This document shows, one piece after another, positions 44,346 through 52,565 of a stretch of DNA of 64,000 nt (the stretch's first letter is position 1; the number at the start of each line of letters is the position of its first letter). The DNA is from Sphingobium sp. CR2-8. GTDB taxonomy: Bacteria; Pseudomonadota; Alphaproteobacteria; Sphingomonadales; Sphingomonadaceae. The notes beneath the pieces were generated by a model, which searched no databases, was not told where the DNA came from, and saw only the letters and a program-made list of their open reading frames with translations. The stretch spans positions 1,180,501-1,244,500 of the forward strand of contig NZ_JAYKZY010000002.1 of assembly GCF_035818615.1 (NCBI RefSeq), in the 5' to 3' direction. A program made the translations under genes and the position numbers.

Positions 44346-45571
44346 TCAGGCCAGCCCGACTTCCTTCAACGGCACCGATGCGTCCGCCAGTTGCGCCACG
44401 TCCAGCGCGGCCCCGGCAATCACATGGGCGCGACCCTGGACATAATCCTTGACCATATTCACGCAATCCAGCGCGATCACTTTGCCGCCCTTGAGATACA
44501 CGACCGAGAAGCTGCGCGTGGCCGGATCGCCGCGCAGGATCGTCTGGTCAAAGCCGGTGGACAGGCCCACCGTCTGGAGCTTCAGATCATATTGGTTCGA
44601 CCAGAACCAGGGCACGGCGTCATAGGCCTCTTCCTTGCCCATGATGTGCGCCACTGCGACCTTCGCCTGATCGTTGGCATTCTGCACGGATTCCAGTCGC
44701 ATCTGCGCGCCGCCGGCAAAGCGGTTGGCGTGCGCGGCGCAATCACCCACCGCGTAGATGTCGTCCAGCGACGTGCGGCAAAATTCGTCCACGTCGACGC
44801 CATTGCCCCCCGCCGCGCCCGCCGCGATCAGCGGGCCGGTTTCGGGGATGATGCCGATGCCCACGATCACCATGTCGGTGTCGATCCGCTCGCCATCCTG
44901 CATCAGGACGGCGGTCGCCAGCCCGTCCTTCACCTCGATACAGTCCATCCGCGCGCCAGTGCGCAGGTCCACGCCATGGGCGCGATGCTCGGCTTCGTAA
45001 AAACGCGACAGATCTTCGCCTGCCACGCGCGCCAGCACCCGGTCGAGCGCTTCCAGCAGCACCACTGTCTTGCCGAATTTGGACAGCACGGCCGCTGCCT
45101 CCAGCCCGATATAGCCGCCGCCGATGATGGTCACATGATTGATGCTATCGATCTTCGCCATCATCGCGTCCACATCGTCGCGGCGGCGCACGGCATGGAC
45201 ATTGGTGGCGTCCGCGCCATTGCAGGTCAGCAGGCGGGGCGATCCGCCCGTGCACCAGATGAGCTTGCCATAGCCGATTTCGCCGTCACCCACGGTCACG
45301 AACTTGCCGACCGGATCGATGCTTTTGACGCGCCTGCCCAGCAGCATGTCGATCTTGCGCTCTTCCCAGAAGCGGGCGGGGCGGATGAGGATGCGGTCGA
45401 AGCTCTTGTCGCCCGCGAAATATTCCTTGGACAGGGGCGGGCGCTCATAGGGGGGTATTTTTCGTCGCCGATCATGGCGACCGACCCGTCGAACCCGGCC
45501 TGGCGCAGCGCGATGCCCGCCTGTGCGCCTGCATGGCCCGCGCCCACGATCAGAACGTCGTAATAGCTCAT
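44346..45571 (-). CDS. FAD-dependent ferredoxin-type reductase (one-base frameshift)
   Basis: NAD(P)H:ferredoxin/rubredoxin-type flavoprotein, 408 residues when restored. FAD motif [23 protein letters not shown] motif [20 protein letters not shown], and the second FAD motif [13 protein letters not shown]. The first ~45 residues are in one frame and the rest in another. One base added to the G6 run at 45450-45455 gives [20 protein letters not shown], which is the classic sequence at this point. Start ATG 45571. Such reductases feed cytochrome P450s or Rieske oxygenases, but neither is present here. Confidence 0.93.
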
Positions 45572-45664
45572 CCGTCCTCTATCCCCGTCATGCCTTATTT
45601 GCGACGCTGATTGGCGCGCTTTGCCGCGTGAGGCAAGGAGGATATGTTTCGTGCGGGTGAAAAA

Positions 45665-45741
45665 TGGTAGCGGAGGAGGGACTTGAACCCCCGACACGCG
45701 GATTATGATTCCGCTGCTCTAACCAGCTGAGCTACTCCGCC
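45665..45741 (-). tRNA. tRNA-Met (elongator, anticodon CAU)
   Basis: 77 nt including the encoded CCA. Acceptor GGCGGAG pairs with CTCCGCT (first pair G-U). D-arm AGCTCAGCTGGTTAGAGC, anticodon stem GCGGA/TCCGC with loop ATCATAA (CAU), T-arm GGGGG-TTCAAGT-CCCTC. Arms match bacterial elongator Met rather than initiator tRNA. A lysidine-type Ile tRNA also has CAU, which I consider less likely. Confidence 0.93.
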
Positions 45742-45838
45742 CCAAAAGGGCCTCGCCGGGCGCATCGCCCTGCGGTGAGGCGGCGCTATACGCAGCGATG
45801 GCAGGCGGGTCAACGGGGTTTGCGCAAAACTTCTGCGA

Positions 45839-46687
45839 TCATTTCCGGCGCACTTCCCACCCCGTCGGCAGCGCCACGGGATAGTCGTCCAGCGCGTCGT
45901 CATCGACGGCTTCCACCGCTTCGCTGACCAGCGGCCCCAGCTTGGCCATATCGGGGTTGTGGCCAGCGCCCGGTGCGATCAGCCAGTCGGCGGGATGCCT
46001 GGCGGCGGCGAACAGGGCGGCGGCCTGATCCATGTCCACCCGGTCGTCGGCGGTGCCGTGGATCATCACCAGCGGCGCCCCGATCTTCGACGCGGCATCC
46101 AGATTATTCCACTTGTCGGGTAGCAGCTTGCCCATGCCGCCCGGCGCGGATTGCGCGAGTGTGTCGAACGTCGACAGGGTGATGACGCCCGCGACCGGCT
46201 CCGTTGCCGCCACGTGCAGCGCCACCGCGCCGCCCAGCGAATGGCCAACCAGGAAGATGCGGGCGTTCGATCCCACCAGCTTGCGCGCGGCGGCGATAAA
46301 TCTGCGCCCGTCGTCCACCAGCGCGGCCTGCGTCGGATCGCCGGGATTGCCGCCAAAGCCGCGATAGGACACGACGATGACATGGTCGCCCCGGCCGGTC
46401 AGATGTTCGGCATAGCGGGCCGCGATGCCCTGGTTCGATCCCCGGCCATGGAAGAAGAGGATGACGTCGCGGTCCATCGGTTCGCCCGGCCAGTAATAGC
46501 CGGTCAGCATGATGCCGTCCGCTGTCTGTACCGGCATGGGCTGGGGCGGGCTTCTGGTCCATTGCGCGATGTCGACGGTCGCGTCGTTCGCCTTGTATAT
46601 CTGCTCGCGCATCGCCGCCGCGCAGCCGGTCAGCGCCAGCGCCGCCGCGATCGTCCATGACAGGGCCGCCTGCCTGATCCGGTTCAT
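45839..46687 (-). CDS. Alpha/beta hydrolase, lipoprotein
   Basis: 282-residue hydrolase anchored by a lipoprotein signal (ALSWTIAAALALTGC). The oxyanion strand is ILFFHGRGSNQG, the nucleophile FLVGHSLGGAVALH (Ser), the acid in IHGTADDRVD and the His in GAGHNPDM. It resembles the YfhR/BEM46-like group of unknown substrate. Start at ATG 46687, which places the signal peptide at the N terminus. Confidence 0.88.
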   Translation of the reverse strand: MNRIRQAALSWTIAAALALTGCAAAMREQIYKANDATVDIAQWTRSPPQPMPVQTADGIMLTGYYWPGEPMDRDVILFFHGRGSNQGIAARYAEHLTGRGDHVIVVSYRGFGGNPGDPTQAALVDDGRRFIAAARKLVGSNARIFLVGHSLGGAVALHVAATEPVAGVITLSTFDTLAQSAPGGMGKLLPDKWNNLDAASKIGAPLVMIHGTADDRVDMDQAAALFAAARHPADWLIAPGAGHNPDMAKLGPLVSEAVEAVDDDALDDYPVALPTGWEVRRK

Positions 46688-46906
46688 ACGCCATATCCTT
46701 AAGCTGTGCGTCCGTCGGTTATCGATGCCCCAGGTGGCGCGCGCAAGGCCGACAAAAACGAAATTGCAGCAGCTTTCCGCCATTTATCCTGAATGCTCAG
46801 GCAACCTTTTTGCCGCTCGCCATTTTTGCCTTGCAATCGCCACAACGCGGCGCACTAATATTGCGATGCACAACCGGCCCGGCGCGGCCGAGGGAGGAAT
46901 GACGAC

Positions 46907-48316
46907 TTGCCCTTCCATGAAATGTTTGAGCCGGAAGGTTCGATACGCCCCTGTTATGACGAAGTGCAGAAATGGGTGGAGCGGACAGGCATTGCCGGAC
47001 TCAACCGTCGCATGGACGAGGCTGAAGCGATCTTCCGCCGCATCGGCATCACCTTCGCCGTCTATGGCGAGGGCGGCGACCCGGAACGGCTGATCCCCTT
47101 CGACCTGCTGCCGCGTATCTTCACCGCGCAGGAATGGCGCGTGCTCGACAAGGGCATCCGCCAACGCGCGCGGGCGTTGAACGCCTTTCTTCACGACGTC
47201 TATCATCGCGGCGAAATCGTAAAGGCGGGGATCATGCCCGCCGACATCATCTACAAGAACAGCGCCTATCTGGCCGAGATGGCGGACTTCACCCCGCCGG
47301 GTAAGGTCTACAGCCATATCGTGGGCATCGACATCGTGCGCACCGGGCCGGGCAGCTTCGAAGTGCTGGAGGATAATTGCCGCACCCCCTCGGGCGTGTC
47401 CTACATGCTCGAAAATCGTGAGATCATGACGCGCATGTTCCCCGAACTGTTCGCGCAGGGGATCGTCGCGCCGGTGGACGATTATCCCGCCGAATTGCTC
47501 AAGAGCCTGAAGGAAGTGGCGCCGCCTGCGTGCAAGGGCGATCCCGTCGTGGTCGTGCTGACCCCCGGTTCGCTCAACAGCGCCTATTATGAGCATAGCT
47601 TCCTGGCCGACCTGATGGGCGTGGAACTGGTCGAGCCGGCTGACCTCTTCGTCGATGAGGACCGGGTGTGGATGAAGACCACCTTGGGGCCCAAGGCGGT
47701 CGACGTCATCTATCGCCGGATCGATGACGAATATCTTGATCCCTTGGTGTTCCGCCCCGACAGTCTGCTCGGCATTCCCGGCATCTTCAACGTCTATCGC
47801 AACGGCGGGGTCACGCTGGCGTCCGCGCCGGGATCGGGCATCGCCGACGACAAGGCGGTCTATATCTATGTGCCGGAGATGATCCGTTTCTACCTCGGCG
47901 AAAAGCCGATCCTGGACAATATCCAGACCTGGCAATGCGGCAAGCCCGATGAGATGGCCTATGTGCTGGAGCATCTGCACGAACTGGTCGCCAAGGAAGT
48001 CCATGGATCGGGCGGTTACGGCATGTTGATCGGTCCCAAGTCGACGAAGGATGAGGTCGAGGCCTATGCCGCGCGGATCCGCGCCAATCCGGGCGAGTTC
48101 ATCGCCCAGCCGACGCTGGACCTGTCGACCGTGCCGACGCTCGGCCCGGCGTCGGTTGTCGGTCGTCACGCCGATTTCCGTCCCTATTGCCTGGTCGGCA
48201 AGCAGATCCGCCTGGTCCCCGGCGGCCTGACGCGGGTCGCGCTGACCGAAGGATCGCTGGTGGTGAACTCCAGCCAGGGCGGCGGGGTCAAGGACACTTG
48301 GGTATTGCAGGACTGA
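46907..48316 (+). CDS. Circularly permuted ATP-grasp protein (type 2)
   Basis: 469 residues, first gene of a four-gene set. The family blocks are present: YHRGEIVKAGIMPADII, GIDIVRTGPGSFEVLEDNCRTPSGVSYMLENREIM (N-half), LTPGSLNSAYYEHSFLADLMGVELVE, and VHGSGGYGMLIGPKSTKDE, SRPxx-like VGRHADFRPYCLVG near the end. Permuted ATP-grasp enzymes are predicted to make amide or peptide bonds. TTG start at 46907 with AGGGAGGA 9 nt upstream; no ATG in frame fits. Partners downstream are alpha-E, transglutaminase and Anbu. Confidence 0.93.
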   Translation: MPFHEMFEPEGSIRPCYDEVQKWVERTGIAGLNRRMDEAEAIFRRIGITFAVYGEGGDPERLIPFDLLPRIFTAQEWRVLDKGIRQRARALNAFLHDVYHRGEIVKAGIMPADIIYKNSAYLAEMADFTPPGKVYSHIVGIDIVRTGPGSFEVLEDNCRTPSGVSYMLENREIMTRMFPELFAQGIVAPVDDYPAELLKSLKEVAPPACKGDPVVVVLTPGSLNSAYYEHSFLADLMGVELVEPADLFVDEDRVWMKTTLGPKAVDVIYRRIDDEYLDPLVFRPDSLLGIPGIFNVYRNGGVTLASAPGSGIADDKAVYIYVPEMIRFYLGEKPILDNIQTWQCGKPDEMAYVLEHLHELVAKEVHGSGGYGMLIGPKSTKDEVEAYAARIRANPGEFIAQPTLDLSTVPTLGPASVVGRHADFRPYCLVGKQIRLVPGGLTRVALTEGSLVVNSSQGGGVKDTWVLQD

Positions 48317-48345
48317 TGGCGATGGCGTGTTTAGAGCATTCACAT

Positions 48346-48423
48346 CCGTTCGGGCTGAGCTTGTCGAAGCCCCGCACTTCTCCTTTAAATAGAAAGACCC
48401 TTCGACAGGCTCAGGGCGAACGG
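48346..48423. repeat. Inverted pair of CTGTCGAAG-family palindromes
   Basis: Arms CCGTTCGGGCTGAGCTTGTC and the complementary CTTCGACAGGCTCAGGGCGA, ~28 nt apart, occupy the gap between the ATP-grasp and alpha-E genes inside what should be an operon. Confidence 0.85.
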
Positions 48424-48440
48424 GGAAGAGGTTATCCCAC

Positions 48441-49373
48441 ATGCTGAGCCGGACCGCCGAAAATCTCTTCTGGATGGCGCGTTATATGGAGCGGGCCGAA
48501 GCGACCGCGCGCCTGCTGACCATGGGGCAGCGGATGGCGATCCTGCCCGGCGCGCATCATCGCGACGAATGGCGCTCGGTCGTCCGCGCCACCGGGGCGG
48601 AGCATCGCTTTCCCGAAGGTGCGGTCGTCACCGAAAGCGACGCCGTATCCGTCCTGATGCTGGACGCGGACAATCCCAGTTCGATCCGGTCCTGCCTGCT
48701 CAAGGCGCGCGCCAATGCCAAGTCCGCGCGGACCATGTTGACGCAGGACATGTGGGAAGCGCTGAACGACGGCTGGCGCAAGCTCGACAGCTATGATGTG
48801 GGCGAAGCGCGGCAACAGCTTCCCACGCTGATCGACTGGGTCAAGACGCGGGTGATGACCTTCCGCGGCGCGGCCCATTCGGGCCAGTTGCGTAACGAAG
48901 GGCACGACTTTCTGCGCTGCGGCTCCGCGCTGGAGCGCGCGCAGATGACGCTGCGCCTGCTCGACGTCAAATATTATGTGCTGCTGCCCGAAACCGAAGT
49001 GATCGGCGGCAATCGCGACCATTATCAATGGACGTCGGTACTGCACGCCCTGTCGGGCAGCCGCGCCTATCATCATGTCTATGGCGGCACCTACACGCCC
49101 TGGCAGATCACCGATTTCCTGATGCTCAACCGGCTGTTCCCGCGCAGTGTCGCCTATTGCTACGACCAGTTGGCCTATCGGCTCAATCGCCTGGCGGGCT
49201 GGCACGATGCGCGCGCCGCCTGCCACGACACGGTGCGTGAGATGGTCGCCGCGCTGGAGACGCTGGACAGTGGCGAGATCTTCCGTTTCGGCCTGCACGA
49301 AACGGTGCAGCACGGTCTGTCGATGACCAACCGATTGGGCATGGAAATCGCCGACGCCTATCATTTCGGCTGA
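48441..49373 (+). CDS. Alpha-E domain protein (DUF403)
   Basis: 310-residue helical protein. It starts MLSRTAENLFWMARYMERAEATARLL, the hallmark of the family, with further blocks GGNRDHYQWTSVL, PRSVAYCYDQL and ending TNRLGMEIADAYHFG. No enzymatic activity is established. It always keeps company with the ATP-grasp and transglutaminase genes, as here, and probably works as their partner subunit. Confidence 0.95.
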   Translation: MLSRTAENLFWMARYMERAEATARLLTMGQRMAILPGAHHRDEWRSVVRATGAEHRFPEGAVVTESDAVSVLMLDADNPSSIRSCLLKARANAKSARTMLTQDMWEALNDGWRKLDSYDVGEARQQLPTLIDWVKTRVMTFRGAAHSGQLRNEGHDFLRCGSALERAQMTLRLLDVKYYVLLPETEVIGGNRDHYQWTSVLHALSGSRAYHHVYGGTYTPWQITDFLMLNRLFPRSVAYCYDQLAYRLNRLAGWHDARAACHDTVREMVAALETLDSGEIFRFGLHETVQHGLSMTNRLGMEIADAYHFG

Positions 49374-49434
49374 TGGGGGAAAGTCGGGCCGGTGGAAGGG
49401 CAGGCCGGGCCAGTGCAGGGGGAGGGGGGCTTCC

Positions 49435-50307
49435 ATGAAATTGCTCGTGCGGCATCAGACCGTCTATCGCTACGCCACCACGCCTACGCGGGTCGCGATG
49501 CGGTTGAAGCTGATGCCGGTCGATACGCCCACGCAAAAGGTGCTGGACTGGCAGGTCAGCATCAATGACGAGCCGCTGACCGGCTTTCGCCGCAACAGCT
49601 ATGGCGAAATGGAAACCATCTGGATTTGCCGCGACCGGCTGGACCATGCGGAGATCGTGGCGCAGGGGCTGGTCGAGACATGCGAAAACCATGGCGTGGT
49701 CGGTCCCCTCGATAGCCGCGTCGACCCTCGCTATTTCCTGCGCGATACGCCGCTGACCCGCGCGTCGGACGGCATCGCCGCCATGGCCCGCGCGACGCCG
49801 TGCGACAGCGGTCCGTTGGCGCAACTCCATGCGCTGTCCGCGGCGGTCAGCGATGCCGTGCAATATCGCGCGGGTGTCACGCGATCGGACACCAGCGCGG
49901 CGCAGGCCTTCGCGCTGGGCGCGGGCGTGTGCCAGGACCATGCGCAAATCTTCATCGCCGCCGCCCGGACGCTGGGCCTGCCCGCGCGCTATGTGACGGG
50001 CTATCTGCTGGCGGGCGACGGCACTGCCCTGCACGAAACCCATGGCTGGGCCGAAGCCCATGTGCCGGGCTTGGGCTGGATCGGATTCGACCCGTCCAAC
50101 CGGGTGTGCGTGACCGAACGCTATCTGCGCCTCGCCAGCGGGCTGGATGCGGACGACGCTGCGCCGATCCGTGGCTCGGTCACGGTCATGGGCGATATCT
50201 GCATTGACGCGGACGTCCGTATCGCGCAGGCGGAGGAGGGCGTCGAGGAACGACAGCTGCAACGACAGCAGCAACAAAGCTTCCCGTCGCCCGGATCGAC
50301 GGGTTAA
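49435..50307 (+). CDS. Transglutaminase family protein
   Basis: 290 residues: an N-terminal beta domain (MKLLVRHQTVYRYATTPTRVAMRLKLMP) and a transglutaminase-like cysteine-protease core. The triad is visible as Cys in LGAGVCQDHAQIFIAAAR, His in HETHGWAEAHVPG and Asp in GWIGFDPSN. No signal peptide, so cytoplasmic. Expected to cleave or transfer amide bonds on a peptide made by the ATP-grasp partner. Confidence 0.95.
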   Translation: MKLLVRHQTVYRYATTPTRVAMRLKLMPVDTPTQKVLDWQVSINDEPLTGFRRNSYGEMETIWICRDRLDHAEIVAQGLVETCENHGVVGPLDSRVDPRYFLRDTPLTRASDGIAAMARATPCDSGPLAQLHALSAAVSDAVQYRAGVTRSDTSAAQAFALGAGVCQDHAQIFIAAARTLGLPARYVTGYLLAGDGTALHETHGWAEAHVPGLGWIGFDPSNRVCVTERYLRLASGLDADDAAPIRGSVTVMGDICIDADVRIAQAEEGVEERQLQRQQQQSFPSPGSTG

Positions 50308-50385
50308 TGGAGGCGATCGCCAGTCGGATGGTGCATCCGGCAATTCGGTGATCGCGACAGATAGAACACAGGGGGCCATTGGGCC

Positions 50386-51123
50386 GTGACTTATTGTGTG
50401 GCCGTGCGCGTGGACCAGGGACTGGTCATGCTGTCCGACACCCGCACCAATGCGGGCATGGACAATATCGCGCGCTTTCGAAAAAGCTTCACCTATCATG
50501 TGCCGGGCGAACGGGCGATCACGCTCATGTGCTCGGGCAATCTGTCCATTACCCAGGGCGTGAAGGCGACGCTGAGCAAGGCGATCAAGGAAGCCAAGCT
50601 CGACCCCGATATCGAAACCATCCTGAACTGCGACACCATGTACCGCGTGGCGCAGATCGTGGGCGAAGCGATGCAGAAGATGCAGCAGCGCTATCGCGAG
50701 AATATCGAGATGGGCGGATCGGGCGCGGGCGCGTCGATCATGATCGCAGGCCAGCGCAAGGGCGGCAAGCCGCGCCTCTACCTCATCTATTCCGCCGGCA
50801 ATTTCATCGAGGCGACGGAAGACACGCCCTTCTTCCAGATTGGCGAGCATAAATATGGCAAGCCGATCCTGGACCGGATCATCCGCCGCGAAACCAGCCT
50901 GGAGGATGCGACCAAGGCGGTGCTGGTGTCGATGGATTCGACGCTGCGCTCCAACCTGTCGGTCGGCATGCCGCTCGACCTGACGGTCATCCCCACCGAC
51001 GCCTTCGACTTCCGCGTCCGCACGCGGATCGAGGCGGACAATGAGGAGTTCGTGAAAATCTCCCAAAGCTGGGGCGCTGCGCTCCACAAGGGGTTCGCGG
51101 ATCTGCCCAACGTCTTGGATTGA
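50386..51123 (+). CDS. Proteasome-type peptidase (Anbu family)
   Basis: 245 residues. It starts MTYCVAVRVDQGLVMLSDTRTNAG, giving a Thr next to the initiator as in Anbu, the ancestral beta-subunit-like proteasome homologue, with the Ntn-hydrolase core GSGAGASIMIAGQRKGGKPRLYLIYSAGNFIEATEDTPFFQIGEHKYGKPILDRII. GTG start at 50386. Last gene of the ATP-grasp/alpha-E/transglutaminase set, a known association of unproven function, predicted to be a peptide-tagging and degradation system. Confidence 0.95.
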   Translation: MTYCVAVRVDQGLVMLSDTRTNAGMDNIARFRKSFTYHVPGERAITLMCSGNLSITQGVKATLSKAIKEAKLDPDIETILNCDTMYRVAQIVGEAMQKMQQRYRENIEMGGSGAGASIMIAGQRKGGKPRLYLIYSAGNFIEATEDTPFFQIGEHKYGKPILDRIIRRETSLEDATKAVLVSMDSTLRSNLSVGMPLDLTVIPTDAFDFRVRTRIEADNEEFVKISQSWGAALHKGFADLPNVLD

Positions 51124-51215
51124 TGCGGGCTGAATAGCCTGCTGTCCGGTTTGGGTGGTTTGGGGACAGGCGGGTTTACGGGTGCAGGCACCGTAAAGGA
51201 GACATGAATTTCACC

Positions 51216-51246
51216 GTCACCCCAGCGAAGGCTGGGGTCTCAGGCA
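51216..51246. repeat. Left terminal inverted repeat of a 359-nt unit
   Basis: 31 nt starting GTCACCCCAGCGAAGGCTGG and ending CAGGCA; identical to the complement of 51544-51574. The inner part is itself palindromic (CCCCAGC..GCTGGGG). Confidence 0.9.
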
Positions 51247-51256
51247 ATGACGCGCT

Positions 51257-51550
51257 ATGATAGGATTATGGCGCGAGGCGGCTAAACCTATGCCATGCCC
51301 AATAAGCCAAGGGGCGTTCTCTATATTGTTGGCTGAGCGCGCCGAACACTATCGAAACGGTACCTGCTCCGCCTTTTGCAAGACATGCGGGCTAACCAGC
51401 CTTGTCCTGGTCGAGCCACATGATGACATGAGGCTCGCCATCGCCCGCGAGAAGACGCGCAAAGCTTGGAAAGGCGAATGGAAAATCGGCTTTGGGAAGA
51501 GAGTAATCCAGCTTGGCGCGATATGTCAGATGTCATCTTCTGATGCCTGA
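51257..51550 (+). CDS. Possible small protein inside the repeat-bounded unit
   Basis: A 97-codon open frame almost filling the space between the 31-nt inverted repeats. It has a CxxxC..C pattern (CSAFCKTCGLTS) and a basic patch (REKTRKAWKGEWKIGFGKR). The end of the frame (QMSSSDA) runs into the right repeat. Lower GC than its neighbours; no ribosome binding site stands out and I do not recognise a family. It may be a real cargo gene or a chance frame. Confidence 0.4.
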   Translation: MIGLWREAAKPMPCPISQGAFSILLAERAEHYRNGTCSAFCKTCGLTSLVLVEPHDDMRLAIAREKTRKAWKGEWKIGFGKRVIQLGAICQMSSSDA

Positions 51551-51574
51551 GACCCCAGCCTTCGCTGGGGTGAC
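51544..51574. repeat. Right terminal inverted repeat of the 359-nt unit
   Basis: Perfect complement of 51216-51246. Between 51575 and 51752 I see no gene; the stretch is relatively AT-rich and should hold the promoter of the STAS-like gene. Confidence 0.9.
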
Positions 51575-51752
51575 GATAAAGGGAAAAGCCGCTTCCAACT
51601 AATGCTACCCGCATATTGTTGAGGCCGAGAATGGCCGTTTACCCCCGCGCACCTGACCAACGAAAATCGCCATTTTCATCGCGATGACGCGTAGCCGGAC
51701 CGCCACGTTGTAAGGCAAGATTTTATCAACATATGCGTGATACTCCGGGGGC

Positions 51753-52157
51753 ATGAATTGCCACTACCGCATCGACGTAGAGCCTGAACGCGACCTGGTG
51801 CGGATAACGCTATCGGGCTTTTTCGATATCCAAACGATACGGGCCTTTGACAAAGACAGGCGGCCCGCCTTCGCCAGGCTGACTTGCGGACGGAACCAGC
51901 ATCTGTCGCTATGCGATATTTCGCAATGCAACCTCCAGTCGCAGGAAGCCGTTGCCGCGTTCAAGAATGTGATGAGTGACCAGACCCTCTTCAGCCGCAA
52001 GCTGGCGTTCATCACGGGCAGTTCGCTCGCAAGGATGCAGGCGCGACGGATTCTCGAACGCGATGCGGTCAAATGCTTCGAAACGGAAGCGGAAGCGCTT
52101 GATTGGCTCATGGTTGACGGACCACACGCGACGCCTAACGATATGCTTTCAATGTAG
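51753..52157 (+). CDS. STAS/SpoIIAA-like small protein, function unknown
   Basis: 134 residues. The pattern beta-strand ERDLVRITLSGFFDIQTIRAFDKDRRPAF, then HLSLCDISQ and a terminal helix FETEAEALDWLM resembles SpoIIAA-like STAS-fold proteins common in alphaproteobacteria. No phosphoacceptor Ser can be assigned. Likely a cytosolic regulatory or binding protein. Confidence 0.65.
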   Translation: MNCHYRIDVEPERDLVRITLSGFFDIQTIRAFDKDRRPAFARLTCGRNQHLSLCDISQCNLQSQEAVAAFKNVMSDQTLFSRKLAFITGSSLARMQARRILERDAVKCFETEAEALDWLMVDGPHATPNDMLSM

Positions 52158-52565
52158 GATTTTCTCTGATCTACATGATCGGATGACCCGTCCTGCACCC
52201 TTTGTCACGTCGCCCCAGTCCACCCTGTGCATCATGGAAACACCCTTCATTGGGTGGGTGCGCGACTATGACCTGTCTGTCGCGCCGGTGGCGCATTCCT
52301 GTAACGCAACCGGCGCGTCGGTGGCGCGCAGGCGTGACCTATACGACGCGTCGCGGGCGCTTACGGGGCGCAAGAGCGACAGATTTGGCCTCTATTTCGT
52401 TGCACGACGGTGTGAACTTCGGACCTGTGACCCACCACGCACGTCGTCATGACCTGATACCGCCCGCAACCGCGCTTCACGTCGCCCAAACAAATCCTTC
52501 GCTTGCACCACGGCACATGCCGCCTATCTCTCTCGCCAATCCGAATCGCAGTTTGAAAGCCTGAT
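52158..52565. other. 408-nt stretch without a supported gene
   Basis: Open frames cross it in several directions but none has a credible start or family. A potential stem GCGCCGGT..ACCGGCGC lies around 52285-52320, followed by a repeat of GGTGGCGC. It contains the trxB promoter region; the rest may be a decayed gene or a structured RNA. Confidence 0.4.

Noticed and set aside
45665..45741. Initiator Met or lysidine-type Ile tRNA
   Set aside because: The G1-U72 pair and the arms look like elongator Met; the anticodon loop alone cannot exclude Ile, so this is a preference rather than proof.
46784..48442. A 552-codon minus-strand frame opposite the ATP-grasp gene
   Set aside because: Antisense shadow; the plus strand encodes a full ATP-grasp protein with conserved blocks.
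49183..51087. A 634-codon minus-strand frame opposite the alpha-E, transglutaminase and Anbu genes
   Set aside because: Antisense shadow spanning three well-supported genes.
51321..51614. Minus-strand frame across the 359-nt unit
   Set aside because: Part of it (HPSEGWGLR) is simply the translation of the terminal repeat; no start signal or family.
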